From Mesobacillus subterraneus (GTDB lineage Bacteria; Bacillota; Bacilli; Bacillales; Cytobacillaceae): a stretch of 64,000 nt of DNA. The position numbers were made by a program, and so were the translations under genes. Under the pieces are notes generated by a model, which was given only the letters and a program-made list of their open reading frames with translations, had not been told where the DNA came from and made no database searches. Below are positions 17,652 through 25,459 of the stretch, one piece after another (position 1 is the first letter of the stretch; each line of letters begins with the position of its first letter). The DNA lies in contig NZ_RSFW01000009.1 of the NCBI RefSeq assembly GCF_003937825.1, forward strand, positions 310,001-374,000. The letters run 5' to 3'.

Positions 17652-18287
17652 TTAAACAACCTTGAATAATTGGAATGGCTTATGTTCAAGCAGTCTTAAC
17701 TGATAGCGGAATAAAAATTCGGTTGCTTCAAGAATTTTCTTTGCCTCGAACGCGTTCCTTCCCCATACCGTAATGCCATGATTGCGGATCAATACGGCAC
17801 CTGAATCTTCTTTTACATGCTCAGAGAATGCTTTTGCAAGAGTCGGGATATGTGCATAATTCGGAATAATGGGAATTTTGAGCACAGCATCTTCCTCCCA
17901 TTTGTTGAAAGCCTTGATTAATTCCTGCCCCTGGAACTGCACCTCACCGCGGTCTCCATATACCTCTGAAATGACATTATTATCGATGGTATGAACATGC
18001 AGGCTGCAGCCTGCATTTGTTCTTTTGTATACCTCTACGTGCAACAGTGTTTCTGCAGAAGGCTTCAGGTGGGTTTCCTCCACCGGTCTGCCGAACTGGT
18101 CAACAAGCAAGAAGTCCTCATCTGTCCTTTTCCTCTTATCTTTGCCGCTTGCAGTTACCAGAAATTGAACTGGATCGCTGCTTACCTTGATCGCCAGGTT
18201 CCCGCTCGTTCCCATGAACCAATCACGCTCTGCAAGCTCCGCCTTAACATCCGCCAATTCTTCCCACTTTGTTTCTAAATTGCTCAT
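17652..18287 (-). CDS. mtnB: Methylthioribulose-1-phosphate dehydratase
   Basis: 211-residue class II aldolase-fold enzyme that dehydrates 5-methylthioribulose 1-phosphate in methionine salvage. Zinc ligands appear in [12 protein letters not shown] (His-X-His, about residues 95-100) and in [19 protein letters not shown] (third His). The N-terminal [13 protein letters not shown] binds phosphate in this family. The start overlaps the mtnX stop as ATGA, giving translational coupling. Confidence 0.93.
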   Translation of the reverse strand: MSNLETKWEELADVKAELAERDWFMGTSGNLAIKVSSDPVQFLVTASGKDKRKRTDEDFLLVDQFGRPVEETHLKPSAETLLHVEVYKRTNAGCSLHVHTIDNNVISEVYGDRGEVQFQGQELIKAFNKWEEDAVLKIPIIPNYAHIPTLAKAFSEHVKEDSGAVLIRNHGITVWGRNAFEAKKILEATEFLFRYQLRLLEHKPFQLFKVV

Positions 18288-18946
18288 CCTCTCACCCCTG
18301 TCTTCATTTTAAGAGCCTCTATACAGTCATAAAACGTTTCAAACGGTGTATGTGGAATATCCCACTCCGTACATTTATCTTGAAGATAATCTCTCGCAAA
18401 AACATAATCCGCTTTTTTTGCAGCCTCCAGATCGGTCACAGAGTCGCCGATCACAATTTTAAACATACCGTTTTGTTCAAGCCTGCGCATAATTGATGGC
18501 TTGCAGCAGCCGCAGTCATTCGAGCATTGGCTGTCACAGCTGTTCGGCCACTCAATTTTTATCGTTTCTCCTGTAAAATCGGAGCTATTGCAATAAATCC
18601 CGGCGATAGGACCAAAATCTTTGATGATCGGCTCAAGAAAGAAATCGATTCCTCCACTGACAATGTATACGGGTATTCCTTCTTCATTCGCAAAATCAAG
18701 GAACTCCTGGAAGCCAGGACGGATTCTCGCATTCTCAATGGCAAACTCAATGATTTTATCTTTAAGGCTAACCGGAAGGAGGGAAAACATTTTTCCCACT
18801 CCTTCTCTAATGGAGATCGTGCGATTCAGCACTCCTTCCTTCAATTCGTCCCAGCCTTCGGGTGCAAAACGCTTCATAATCGCGATGATGTTATCCTTTT
18901 CGGTTACTGTTCCATCAAAATCACAGAAAACCACTGGCTGACTCAC
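18284..18946 (-). CDS. mtnX: 2-hydroxy-3-keto-5-methylthiopentenyl-1-phosphate phosphatase
   Basis: 220-residue HAD-superfamily phosphatase. Motif I is [15 protein letters not shown] (nucleophile Asp and acid Asp) at residues 5-19, and motif IV is [15 protein letters not shown] near 150-165. It produces the acireductone used by MtnD. I place the start at GTG 18946, which overlaps the mtnW stop as GTGA; a longer form would begin inside mtnW. Several Cys residues ([14 protein letters not shown]) form a cluster at about 118-132, a known feature of this enzyme group. Confidence 0.9.
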   Translation of the reverse strand: MSQPVVFCDFDGTVTEKDNIIAIMKRFAPEGWDELKEGVLNRTISIREGVGKMFSLLPVSLKDKIIEFAIENARIRPGFQEFLDFANEEGIPVYIVSGGIDFFLEPIIKDFGPIAGIYCNSSDFTGETIKIEWPNSCDSQCSNDCGCCKPSIMRRLEQNGMFKIVIGDSVTDLEAAKKADYVFARDYLQDKCTEWDIPHTPFETFYDCIEALKMKTGVRG

Positions 18947-20166
18947 TTTGCCACCGCCTCGGCAGATCCCCATAAATCAATCGCAATCTTTAACTCCTCA
19001 TGCTCGAGAGCTCCTTGTTCAAGCGTCCTTCCTTGAAGTACAGTGTCGATTGCCTGCCTGAAGGCTTTGCCGCCTCCCTGTGCTCCACTCGGATGTCCGT
19101 GTACGCCGCCCCCCGCGTTAATGATGGAGTCCAAACCAAAATCTTTTACGAGGAGGGGAACCATTCCAGGATGAATTCCTGCGGATGGAACAGGGAACGC
19201 CTTCTTCACTTGATCTTCAGCAGTTAGTGCTTCAGCAATGGATAGCGCCTGCTGTTTTTCAAGTGCGACACTTCCGTATGGTGAAGGGAATAGTGAGAAA
19301 TCAGCTCCTGCATAGCGCACAAGTTTTCCAAGAAGCAATGAGTGGGAGAATCCATATTCTTGTGCTGAAGTGAGTGCACCGCTGACCGCTGGATGGGCCA
19401 TGATTGGAATGGCGATTTCATCATCCTCCCGCAATTCCTGAAGAACATCGAGCCCGTAGGCGAAAACATTGAACAACAGTGCATCTGCCCCAAGTTCGGA
19501 CGCTTTTCTGGCTTTGTCCCTCAGCTGTGTGGTTCTTCCTGTAAGATTCGCAGCGTATATGGTCCTGTGTCCGGTAGTTTCATAGACTTCGTCTAAAACT
19601 CTCTTCCCTAGAGTTATTCTTTTTTCAAAAGGTGTAAGTTCGTTTTCGAACAGAATTTCGTCGTCCTTGATCAGATCGACTCCTCCAAGGCTCTGCTCTT
19701 TAAGCTGCTTAAGAAGGAAATCCATGTTCCGCCCGATGATGCCTTTGAAGATACTCATCAATAATGGGCGGCCATGGACCCCCAGCTTGCTTCGTATTCC
19801 CTCGACTCCAAAACGGGGACCCGGGAATGATTTTTTCAGTTCTTCTCCAAACTCAAGGTCCACGAGCTTCACCTTGCCATCAAGCGATAATTTACCAAAT
19901 ACTGTCGTAAGGATTGCCGGCAGGTCTGGTGAAAAATTAATCGCTGGGTAGGCAATTTTAATGGTAGCCACCGTTTCTGTTGTACCCTCACGGTTCGCTC
20001 CTTCAACCGAAACGACTCTTCCCTTATGCTTCTTCAGCTGCTTTTGATCAAGTTCAGGTAAATCGGTCCACGATCCCACTGTCAATCCCAGTGCGATTCC
20101 TTCCGCTTTTTTCTCTGGATTATGCTTGGCATCATGGACAATATAAGTTGCTGTAATTTCACTCAT
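18943..20166 (-). CDS. mtnW: 2,3-diketo-5-methylthiopentyl-1-phosphate enolase (RuBisCO-like)
   Basis: 407-residue RuBisCO-like protein (form IV, YkrW type). It carries the TIM-barrel core, with GVDLIKDDE corresponding to the RuBisCO metal-site region and [17 protein letters not shown] near the C-terminus matching the phosphate-binding loop. It tautomerises the diketo phosphate in methionine salvage and does not fix CO2. The start at 20166 follows AAAGGG. It is the first gene of mtnWXBD and is preceded by a SAM riboswitch with a terminator 50 bases upstream. Confidence 0.93.
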   Translation of the reverse strand: MSEITATYIVHDAKHNPEKKAEGIALGLTVGSWTDLPELDQKQLKKHKGRVVSVEGANREGTTETVATIKIAYPAINFSPDLPAILTTVFGKLSLDGKVKLVDLEFGEELKKSFPGPRFGVEGIRSKLGVHGRPLLMSIFKGIIGRNMDFLLKQLKEQSLGGVDLIKDDEILFENELTPFEKRITLGKRVLDEVYETTGHRTIYAANLTGRTTQLRDKARKASELGADALLFNVFAYGLDVLQELREDDEIAIPIMAHPAVSGALTSAQEYGFSHSLLLGKLVRYAGADFSLFPSPYGSVALEKQQALSIAEALTAEDQVKKAFPVPSAGIHPGMVPLLVKDFGLDSIINAGGGVHGHPSGAQGGGKAFRQAIDTVLQGRTLEQGALEHEELKIAIDLWGSAEAVAK

Positions 20167-20211
20167 GAAGATCAATCCCTTTCAAATCTTGTACTTGCCG
20201 CCTAACGGCAT

Positions 20212-20364
20212 AAAAAAACCTCTTCGAAAAGAAGAGGTTAGGAATTCACTAAACTCTTCTTATCTATCAGCTTTCGCTGCAAGAATTAGCACCGTGCCCA
20301 GCAAAAATGCTGGGTCGGTTGCCGGGCTTCATCGGGCTCGTCCCTCCGCCTGCTCTTGATAAGA
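20212..20364 (-). ncRNA. SAM-I (S-box) riboswitch controlling mtnWXBD
   Basis: On the minus strand the P1 arm CTTATCAAGAG opens the aptamer (20353-20363), followed by the hallmark GGAGGGAcgaGCCC, GAAgCCCGGCAACC and GGTGCTAATTC, and closed by GATAAGAAGAG (20254-20264). A terminator hairpin CCTCTTC/GAAGAGG with seven Ts follows at 20212-20236. SAM binding is expected to favour termination and switch off salvage. Confidence 0.95.
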
Positions 20365-20415
20365 AAATAATTTAATTAAGTTATTTAATTGATTAAAGTA
20401 ATTTTGTTAATTAGG

Positions 20416-20444
20416 ATTATGTCAGGTTCACAAATCATTGTCAA
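20416..20444 (-). promoter_or_regulatory. SigA promoter of the S-box/mtnWXBD transcript
   Basis: Minus strand TTGACA (20439-20444), a 17-base spacer and CATAAT (20416-20421). The -35 box lies inside the last codons of mtnE, so mtnE and mtnWXBD overlap end to start. Confidence 0.8.
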
Positions 20445-21621
20445 CAATTTTTTTGAAAATTTCCAAGGTTTCAATTCTGCTGACTGCTTCCTGGAGTCTT
20501 TCCACGGAGGTCAACAAGCCAACCCTTACAAAACCCTCACCGTATTCACCAAACCCTACTCCTGGTGCAACGGCTATATGCGCTTTTTCAAGCAGTAAGT
20601 CAGCAAACTCAACAGATGTGTAGGGTTCTGGAACCTTCAGCCAGGCAAAAAACGAGCCTTTTGGAGCGGTTACCTGCCAGCCAATCTTCGTCAGCCCATT
20701 GATCAGGATATCCCTTCGTAACTCATACAGTCCGTTCAACTCGCTGACGCAATTTTGCGGTCCAAGCAAGGCTGCGGCAGCCGCCTCCTGGACAGCACCA
20801 AAGAGACTGACATACAAGTGGTCCTGCAACAAATTGATGGCTGAAATCACACTCTTGTTCCCTGCAGCAAACCCTACGCGCCAGCCGGCCATATTATATG
20901 TTTTTGAAAAAGTATAAATTTCAATTCCGACTTCCTTCGCACCTTCTGACTGCAGGAAGCTATATGGCCGTTCCCCGTCAAAGCCAATCGCTCCATAAGC
21001 AAAATCGTGCACAACACAAATCTCATTTTTCCTGGCGAGTTCGATTGTTTCATCAAAGAACGCCTTGCCTGCTACCGCTCCCGTAGGATTGTTCGGGTAG
21101 TTAAGGAACATGAGCAAGGCATCAGATAGCTCCTCCTTTGACAACTCATTGTAATCAGGCAGGAATCCATTCTCTTCCCTCAAGGGCATGGTCACCATTT
21201 TTGCTCTTGCCAGCTCCACACCTGACCAGTAATCCGGATACCCTGGATCTGGTACCAGGATCGTATCACCTGGATTCAACAGGCATTGCGGAATCTCCAC
21301 CAATCCTGCCTTCCCGCCAAAAAGAATGGCGATTTCCTGCTCAGGATCGAGGTCGACTCCATATTCCCTTTTGTAGAATGCCGCAGCCGCCTCTTTTAAC
21401 GAGCGTAATCCCCTGAATGGTGAATACTTATGATTTACGGGGTTTTCAGCTGCTTCTTTCAATTTCTCGACAATATGTACGGGTGTCGGCTGATCAGGAT
21501 TTCCCTGTCCCAAATTGATGACATCCGCTCCTTTTTCCGTATATGCCCCCACTTTTTGCACGAGTGAAGCAAAAAATTGCTTGGGCAGGCTTTTCAGCAA
21601 CTCTGATTGTTGAAATTCCAT
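20428..21621 (-). CDS. mtnE: Methionine-salvage aminotransferase
   Basis: 397-residue PLP-dependent class I/II aminotransferase. The Schiff-base lysine is in TFSKTYNMAGWRVGF (about 230-240), with upstream LNYPNNPTGAV and HDFAYGAIGF as substrate and cofactor motifs. In the YkrV/MtnE group it converts 2-keto-4-methylthiobutyrate to methionine. The start is the ATG at 21621 after GGTGAGAACA; a GTG three codons upstream is the alternative. The gene immediately precedes the S-box of mtnW and is divergent from mtnU. No riboswitch was seen in its own short upstream region. Confidence 0.88.
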   Translation of the reverse strand: MEFQQSELLKSLPKQFFASLVQKVGAYTEKGADVINLGQGNPDQPTPVHIVEKLKEAAENPVNHKYSPFRGLRSLKEAAAAFYKREYGVDLDPEQEIAILFGGKAGLVEIPQCLLNPGDTILVPDPGYPDYWSGVELARAKMVTMPLREENGFLPDYNELSKEELSDALLMFLNYPNNPTGAVAGKAFFDETIELARKNEICVVHDFAYGAIGFDGERPYSFLQSEGAKEVGIEIYTFSKTYNMAGWRVGFAAGNKSVISAINLLQDHLYVSLFGAVQEAAAAALLGPQNCVSELNGLYELRRDILINGLTKIGWQVTAPKGSFFAWLKVPEPYTSVEFADLLLEKAHIAVAPGVGFGEYGEGFVRVGLLTSVERLQEAVSRIETLEIFKKIVDNDL

Positions 21622-21751
21622 TGTTCTCACCTGCTTAAAAGAAATATATTATATTTTGAAAATTTTAATTTGAAATTCTAGTCACAAATGATATAACGTA
21701 AATAGTAACTTGTAAAGATATAATTTTCAGAAAGTGCGGCGGTGATTGAAG

Positions 21752-22534
21752 ATGAAATTTAAAATAGCATGCCTGCAAATGGATATTTCATTTGGAAATA
21801 CGGCTCAGAATTATAAGAAAGCCAGTGTATTGATCGACAAAGCCAGCTCCGGGAAACCGGATATCATGGTTCTTCCGGAGCTTTGGACGACAGGATATGA
21901 TCTGTTAAATCTAGATGGCAAAGCGGATATAGAAGCAAGTGAGGCAGCCTTATTTTTCAAAGATACAGCCCTTAAACACAGTGCGCATATTGTGGGCGGC
22001 TCCGTGGCCAACAAGACAGCACAGGGAATTGAAAACACCATGCTGGTCTTCGACAAAAACGGAGAGCATGCGGGGAAGTACAGCAAACTACATCTGTTCC
22101 AGCTAATGGATGAGCACCTTTATTTAGCTGCAGGAAAGGATAAAGGTTTATTTTCCCTTGACGGACATAAATTCGCCGGACTGATTTGCTACGATATCCG
22201 ATTCCCCGAGTGGGTCCGGGCTCATGCCCTTGAGGATGCAGAGGCCATGTTTGTTGTGGCCGAGTGGCCGATCCAGCGGCTTGAGCATTGGCGGGCCCTT
22301 CTCATTGCCCGGGCAATTGAAAATCAGTGTTACATCATCGCCTGCAACCGGGCAGGCTCTGACCCAAACAACACCTTCGCAGGCCACTCCATGGTCATCG
22401 GACCTTGGGGAGACGTGATTGCGGAAGCTGGTGAAGACGAGGAAATTTTAACAGCCGAAATTGATTTGGATCAGGTAAAAGAAGCGAGAAGCAGGATTCC
22501 GATTTTTGCTGACCGCAGGCCTGAATTGTATTGA
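21752..22534 (+). CDS. mtnU: Carbon-nitrogen hydrolase, omega-amidase type (MtnU-like)
   Basis: 260-residue nitrilase-superfamily enzyme with the Glu-Lys-Cys triad visible in MVLPELWTTG (Glu near 42), KYSKLHLF (Lys near 111) and LICYDIRFPEW (Cys near 146). In B. subtilis the corresponding gene (ykrU) sits beside mtnE. Such omega-amidases hydrolyse the 2-oxo amide left by glutamine-dependent transamination and so pull methionine formation forward. The start at 21752 follows GGCGGTGA; a TTG two codons earlier is possible. It is divergent from mtnE with about 130 bases between. Confidence 0.85.
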   Translation: MKFKIACLQMDISFGNTAQNYKKASVLIDKASSGKPDIMVLPELWTTGYDLLNLDGKADIEASEAALFFKDTALKHSAHIVGGSVANKTAQGIENTMLVFDKNGEHAGKYSKLHLFQLMDEHLYLAAGKDKGLFSLDGHKFAGLICYDIRFPEWVRAHALEDAEAMFVVAEWPIQRLEHWRALLIARAIENQCYIIACNRAGSDPNNTFAGHSMVIGPWGDVIAEAGEDEEILTAEIDLDQVKEARSRIPIFADRRPELY

Positions 22535-22545
22535 GTAAAAATGTG

Positions 22546-22579
22546 AAAAACCGCCCAGGCAGTGCCCTGGACGGTTTTC
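22546..22579. terminator. Bidirectional terminator between mtnU and the ArsR-type gene
   Basis: AAAACCGCCCAGG pairs with CCTGGACGGTTTT around a short loop, with A and T runs on either side. Confidence 0.85.
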
Positions 22580-22596
22580 GCATATTTTTCACCTGA

Positions 22597-23181
22597 TCAT
22601 TCGGGTTTTGCCCACATCTCTTCCGGATTCAATTCATATATCCCATTTTCGCGGTACATATAATGATTAATAATAAATTCCCTTCTGATTGTCGCATAGT
22701 CCTCATGAAACTTCGTAATGTATTCATTCAGCTCTTTCTCTGGATACTTTTTACCAGATTTCAGCCCCCGGACCATATATTCAAATACCATCAATTTTTT
22801 CTTTCGCTGGGCAGGTATATTCTTCAATTTCCCTTCCTTCGTGAAGAAATTATCAATCACTTTCTGACGCTCAATATTTAGTTCGACCATGTTTTCCACC
22901 TCTTCTTCCTTCTTCTCAATCAATTTGCCAAGTGTCTTTGCCTGCTGTTTGATCAGCGATTCATTCAAATGAAAATACAATGTGTTTTTGTCTCGCCGCT
23001 CAAAAATAACATTTATATCGCGCAGCTTCTTAATATGGTGAGTGATGGTCGGTGGCGTTAGTCCCAGCTTACCTGCAATTGCCTGACCATGCAGAGGACC
23101 ATTTGCCAGCAGTGCTACAATCCGGATCCGTGTAGGATCTCCCATTGCTTTATGAAAAGCCACAATTCTGTCCAGTTGCAA
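22597..23181 (-). CDS. ArsR-family regulator with C-terminal DUF2087-like domain
   Basis: 194 residues. Residues 5-80 form an ArsR/SmtB winged helix (KAMGDPTRIRIVALL, then QAIAGKLGLTPPTITHHIKKL as recognition helix). A linker coiled-coil rich in Lys/Glu (about 85-110) leads to a DUF2087-like region (KLKNIPAQRKKKLMVFEYMVRG ... YPEKELNEYI). No metal-binding CxC is present, so the signal is unlikely to be a metal. A palindrome in its own upstream region suggests autoregulation. In B. subtilis mtnK and mtnA occupy the neighbourhood between the kinE-like gene and mtnU, where this regulator is found. Confidence 0.85.
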   Translation of the reverse strand: MQLDRIVAFHKAMGDPTRIRIVALLANGPLHGQAIAGKLGLTPPTITHHIKKLRDINVIFERRDKNTLYFHLNESLIKQQAKTLGKLIEKKEEEVENMVELNIERQKVIDNFFTKEGKLKNIPAQRKKKLMVFEYMVRGLKSGKKYPEKELNEYITKFHEDYATIRREFIINHYMYRENGIYELNPEEMWAKPE

Positions 23182-23210
23182 TATCTGTACCTCCCACTAA
23201 TTTAACATTC

Positions 23211-23233
23211 ATCTAATTAGATATATATCTAAT
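23211..23233. promoter_or_regulatory. Palindromic operator candidate of the ArsR-type gene
   Basis: ATTAGATATATATCTAAT (23216-23233) is a perfect 18-base palindrome, and an overlapping ATCTAATTAGAT (23211-23222) is a second one. They lie 30-50 bases upstream of the gene start, where an autoregulator would bind. Confidence 0.55.
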
Positions 23234-23353
23234 ATAATTCATAAATCATAAAATGAAAAGCCTAAAAAGATAATTTTCCCATTCTTTTCATACCACTTCA
23301 ATGCCGGTATGATTCTGACTTCATCTTTGTTGGGCTAGCAACTGAAAGTACTC

Positions 23354-23391
23354 ACAAAAAAAGAATCGGATTGATTTCTTCAATCCGACTC
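23354..23391 (-). terminator. Terminator of the histidine kinase gene
   Basis: On the minus strand AGTCGGATTGA pairs with TCAATCCGATT and is followed by CTTTTTTT. The first arm lies in the last codons of the kinase. Confidence 0.8.
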
Positions 23392-24957
23392 CTTATAAGG
23401 CAAATAAATATGAAAGGTGGTACCGTGACCGACTTTGCTTTCCACTTCGATTGTGCCGCCGTGTTCCTCAATGATTTTGAAGCTGACCATCAAGCCCAGT
23501 CCTGTACCTCTTTCCTTTGTAGTGTAAAATGGTTCCCCAAGTTTCTGGACCTTATCTGCAGGGATCCCTTCGCCTTCATCTTTGATGGAAATATGCAGGT
23601 TGTTGCCAGGCGCCTCGCTGATCATGACGCTCACATAGCCGCCTTTAGGCATGACTTCTATTGCATTTTTGATGATATTGATAAATACCTTTTTCAACTG
23701 GTTTGGCTCGCATAGAAGTTCCGGAAGATTGTCGTCATATAAGGTATTGAACTGAACATCATGAAGCACAGCCTGAGCTGTCAGAAAATCAACCGTCTCC
23801 TGCATAATTTTTGAAATATCAGTATGAACATATTTTATAGCCTGCGGCTTGGCCAGGATCAGGAATTCGTTAATGATCGAGTCAATCCGCTGGAGCTCGG
23901 TTTTGATGACCTGGAAATACAGTGAATACGAATCTCCTGTACTATTTTCCAGCAGCTGGATAAATCCTTTCAGAGCGGTCATAGGATTGCGGATTTCATG
24001 CGCAATGCCTGCAGCCAATTCACCGAGAATATTAAGCGTATCTGATTTTCGAAGCTGCGCTTCCATCTCTACCTTTTCAGTAATATTCCTGAATACAATC
24101 AGATTCAGGCTGTCTACCAGATGGTGCTTAATGGAATATTCAAAGTGTTTCATCCTGTTATCAGGGAATGGAATGGTGACCCGTCCGTCCATCCTGCCTT
24201 TGCGATTCAATCCTTCCAGCTTTTCACTGATTAATTCTTCAGCAATTCCCAGCTTAAGGAACAGTTTCCTGACATTCCTTTCTGCTAAGTCATCATGTGT
24301 CAGCTCAAGTTTCGCCATACCTGACGGATTGATTTCATAATAGCTGCAATTGTCGTCCCAGAGTATCATGCCTTCAATCGAACCCTCGAAAATCTTCCTG
24401 AATCTTTCCTCGCTTTTCCGCAGCTGTTGCTCCATACGATGGCGTTCGCTGGCATCTCGGACGATCGTCATATGATAGCCATCTCCGGCATTTAGCTTGA
24501 CCGTAAATTCCAGCAATTTTTTCTCGCCATTCGGAAGCAGAAACACAGCTTCCTCCCTCAAAGCACCCTGTTCCTTGATCATACGCTTCATTGCAGAGTA
24601 TTTTTCATCCTTTTGATAGATAAAATCTGAGATTTTATGCTTCAGCAATTCGTCCAGGGAGAGGCCTAGAAATTTACAGGTCGCCTCATTGGCAGCAATG
24701 ATTTTGCCGCATTTCCCCCAGAAAACAATGCCATCAAGAGTTTCAAGGAACAGGTTCTTAAGTAGTCCTTCATCTTCAAGGATTCGATCATCGAATGCCG
24801 TACTTGGGCGGTTTGCTGCTTTTACAGGCATAAAACAGTCAGATTCATCCTGTATATTTATATTTAGCCTCTCTTTTAAAGAGGTGTTTTCTTGTTCTAA
24901 AACGGCAATTTTCTCCTTAAGTGCCTTAATCTCATCTATGTGGTTAGCACTATTCAC
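23380..24957 (-). CDS. PAS-domain sensor histidine kinase, sporulation-kinase type (KinE-like)
   Basis: 525 residues and no membrane helices. An N-terminal coiled coil (about 5-35) is followed by PAS domains at about 70-180 and 190-300, then HisKA with AAGIAHEIRNPMTALKGF (phospho-His near 321) and HATPase with NIIKNAIEVM, DEGEGIP and GTGLGLMV. The H-box is of the KinA-E class that feeds Spo0F. I place the start at GTG 24957, seven bases after AAGGAGG; the upstream ATG lies before that ribosome site. By position beside the mtn genes it may correspond to B. subtilis kinE, but orthology is not proven. Confidence 0.88.
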   Translation of the reverse strand: MNSANHIDEIKALKEKIAVLEQENTSLKERLNINIQDESDCFMPVKAANRPSTAFDDRILEDEGLLKNLFLETLDGIVFWGKCGKIIAANEATCKFLGLSLDELLKHKISDFIYQKDEKYSAMKRMIKEQGALREEAVFLLPNGEKKLLEFTVKLNAGDGYHMTIVRDASERHRMEQQLRKSEERFRKIFEGSIEGMILWDDNCSYYEINPSGMAKLELTHDDLAERNVRKLFLKLGIAEELISEKLEGLNRKGRMDGRVTIPFPDNRMKHFEYSIKHHLVDSLNLIVFRNITEKVEMEAQLRKSDTLNILGELAAGIAHEIRNPMTALKGFIQLLENSTGDSYSLYFQVIKTELQRIDSIINEFLILAKPQAIKYVHTDISKIMQETVDFLTAQAVLHDVQFNTLYDDNLPELLCEPNQLKKVFINIIKNAIEVMPKGGYVSVMISEAPGNNLHISIKDEGEGIPADKVQKLGEPFYTTKERGTGLGLMVSFKIIEEHGGTIEVESKVGHGTTFHIYLPYKESD

Positions 24958-25133
24958 CAGAAAGCCTCCTTGCCGGATTCCCATTTTTCTAGTACATTCT
25001 ACATCATTGGTAAAAATTCCTTTAAAAACGAGTTTATTTTCTGATATTTTGAAGATGTGGATTAGACGGTAAGGAAAGAAAGAAGAAGTAATTGTATTCT
25101 TTTTATACTAAAAATATAATTGTAAAATTGAGT

Positions 25134-25376
25134 AGATTGAAGTGGAAGGTACGTAGACCTCCGAAAATGCTTACGCATTTCCATCGTGCGTGAGTACATT
25201 CAAGGAAGCTATTCAGTATCCTGCAGGATTAGCTGGTCAGGTGAGACCCCGCAGACGCCTAAGGCGTCGAGGAGGCTCAGCGCCAGCCCCAAGGAAGAAT
25301 TGCTTATGAAAAAGACGGCAATTGGTCTTTTTCGTATTCTTTCAGCGGAAAGCGAAGCACCTGGAACGAAAATCAC
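25134..25376. repeat. Degenerate Bacillaceae interspersed repeat
   Basis: About 240 bp. The left end AGATTGAAGTGGAAGGTACG and right end GAAGCACCTGGAACGAAAATC are imperfect inverted repeats. The core has GGTCAGGTGAGACCCCGCAG, GACGCC-TAA-GGCGTC and GAGGAGGCTCAGC, then GCGGAAAGCGAAGCACCTGG. This matches a family I recall from many Bacillus intergenic regions, here diverged and with an extra A/T-rich segment before the right end. Together with the flanking sequence it fills the ~500-base gap between the kinase and the ferredoxin oxidoreductase operon. Confidence 0.7.
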
Positions 25377-25401
25377 AATTCCTATTTGTATAACACTCCT
25401 A

Positions 25402-25459
25402 AAAATAATGAGGGTGTCCACAAAAGTATTACCTTTTGGGACACCCTCATTATTTTTAT
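25402..25459. terminator. Long-stem terminator after the ferredoxin oxidoreductase operon
   Basis: A perfect 19-bp stem, AAAAATAATGAGGGTGTCC with its complement, encloses an ~18-base loop. A/T runs on both strands make it bidirectional. It overlaps the stop of the minus-strand gene. Confidence 0.85.
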
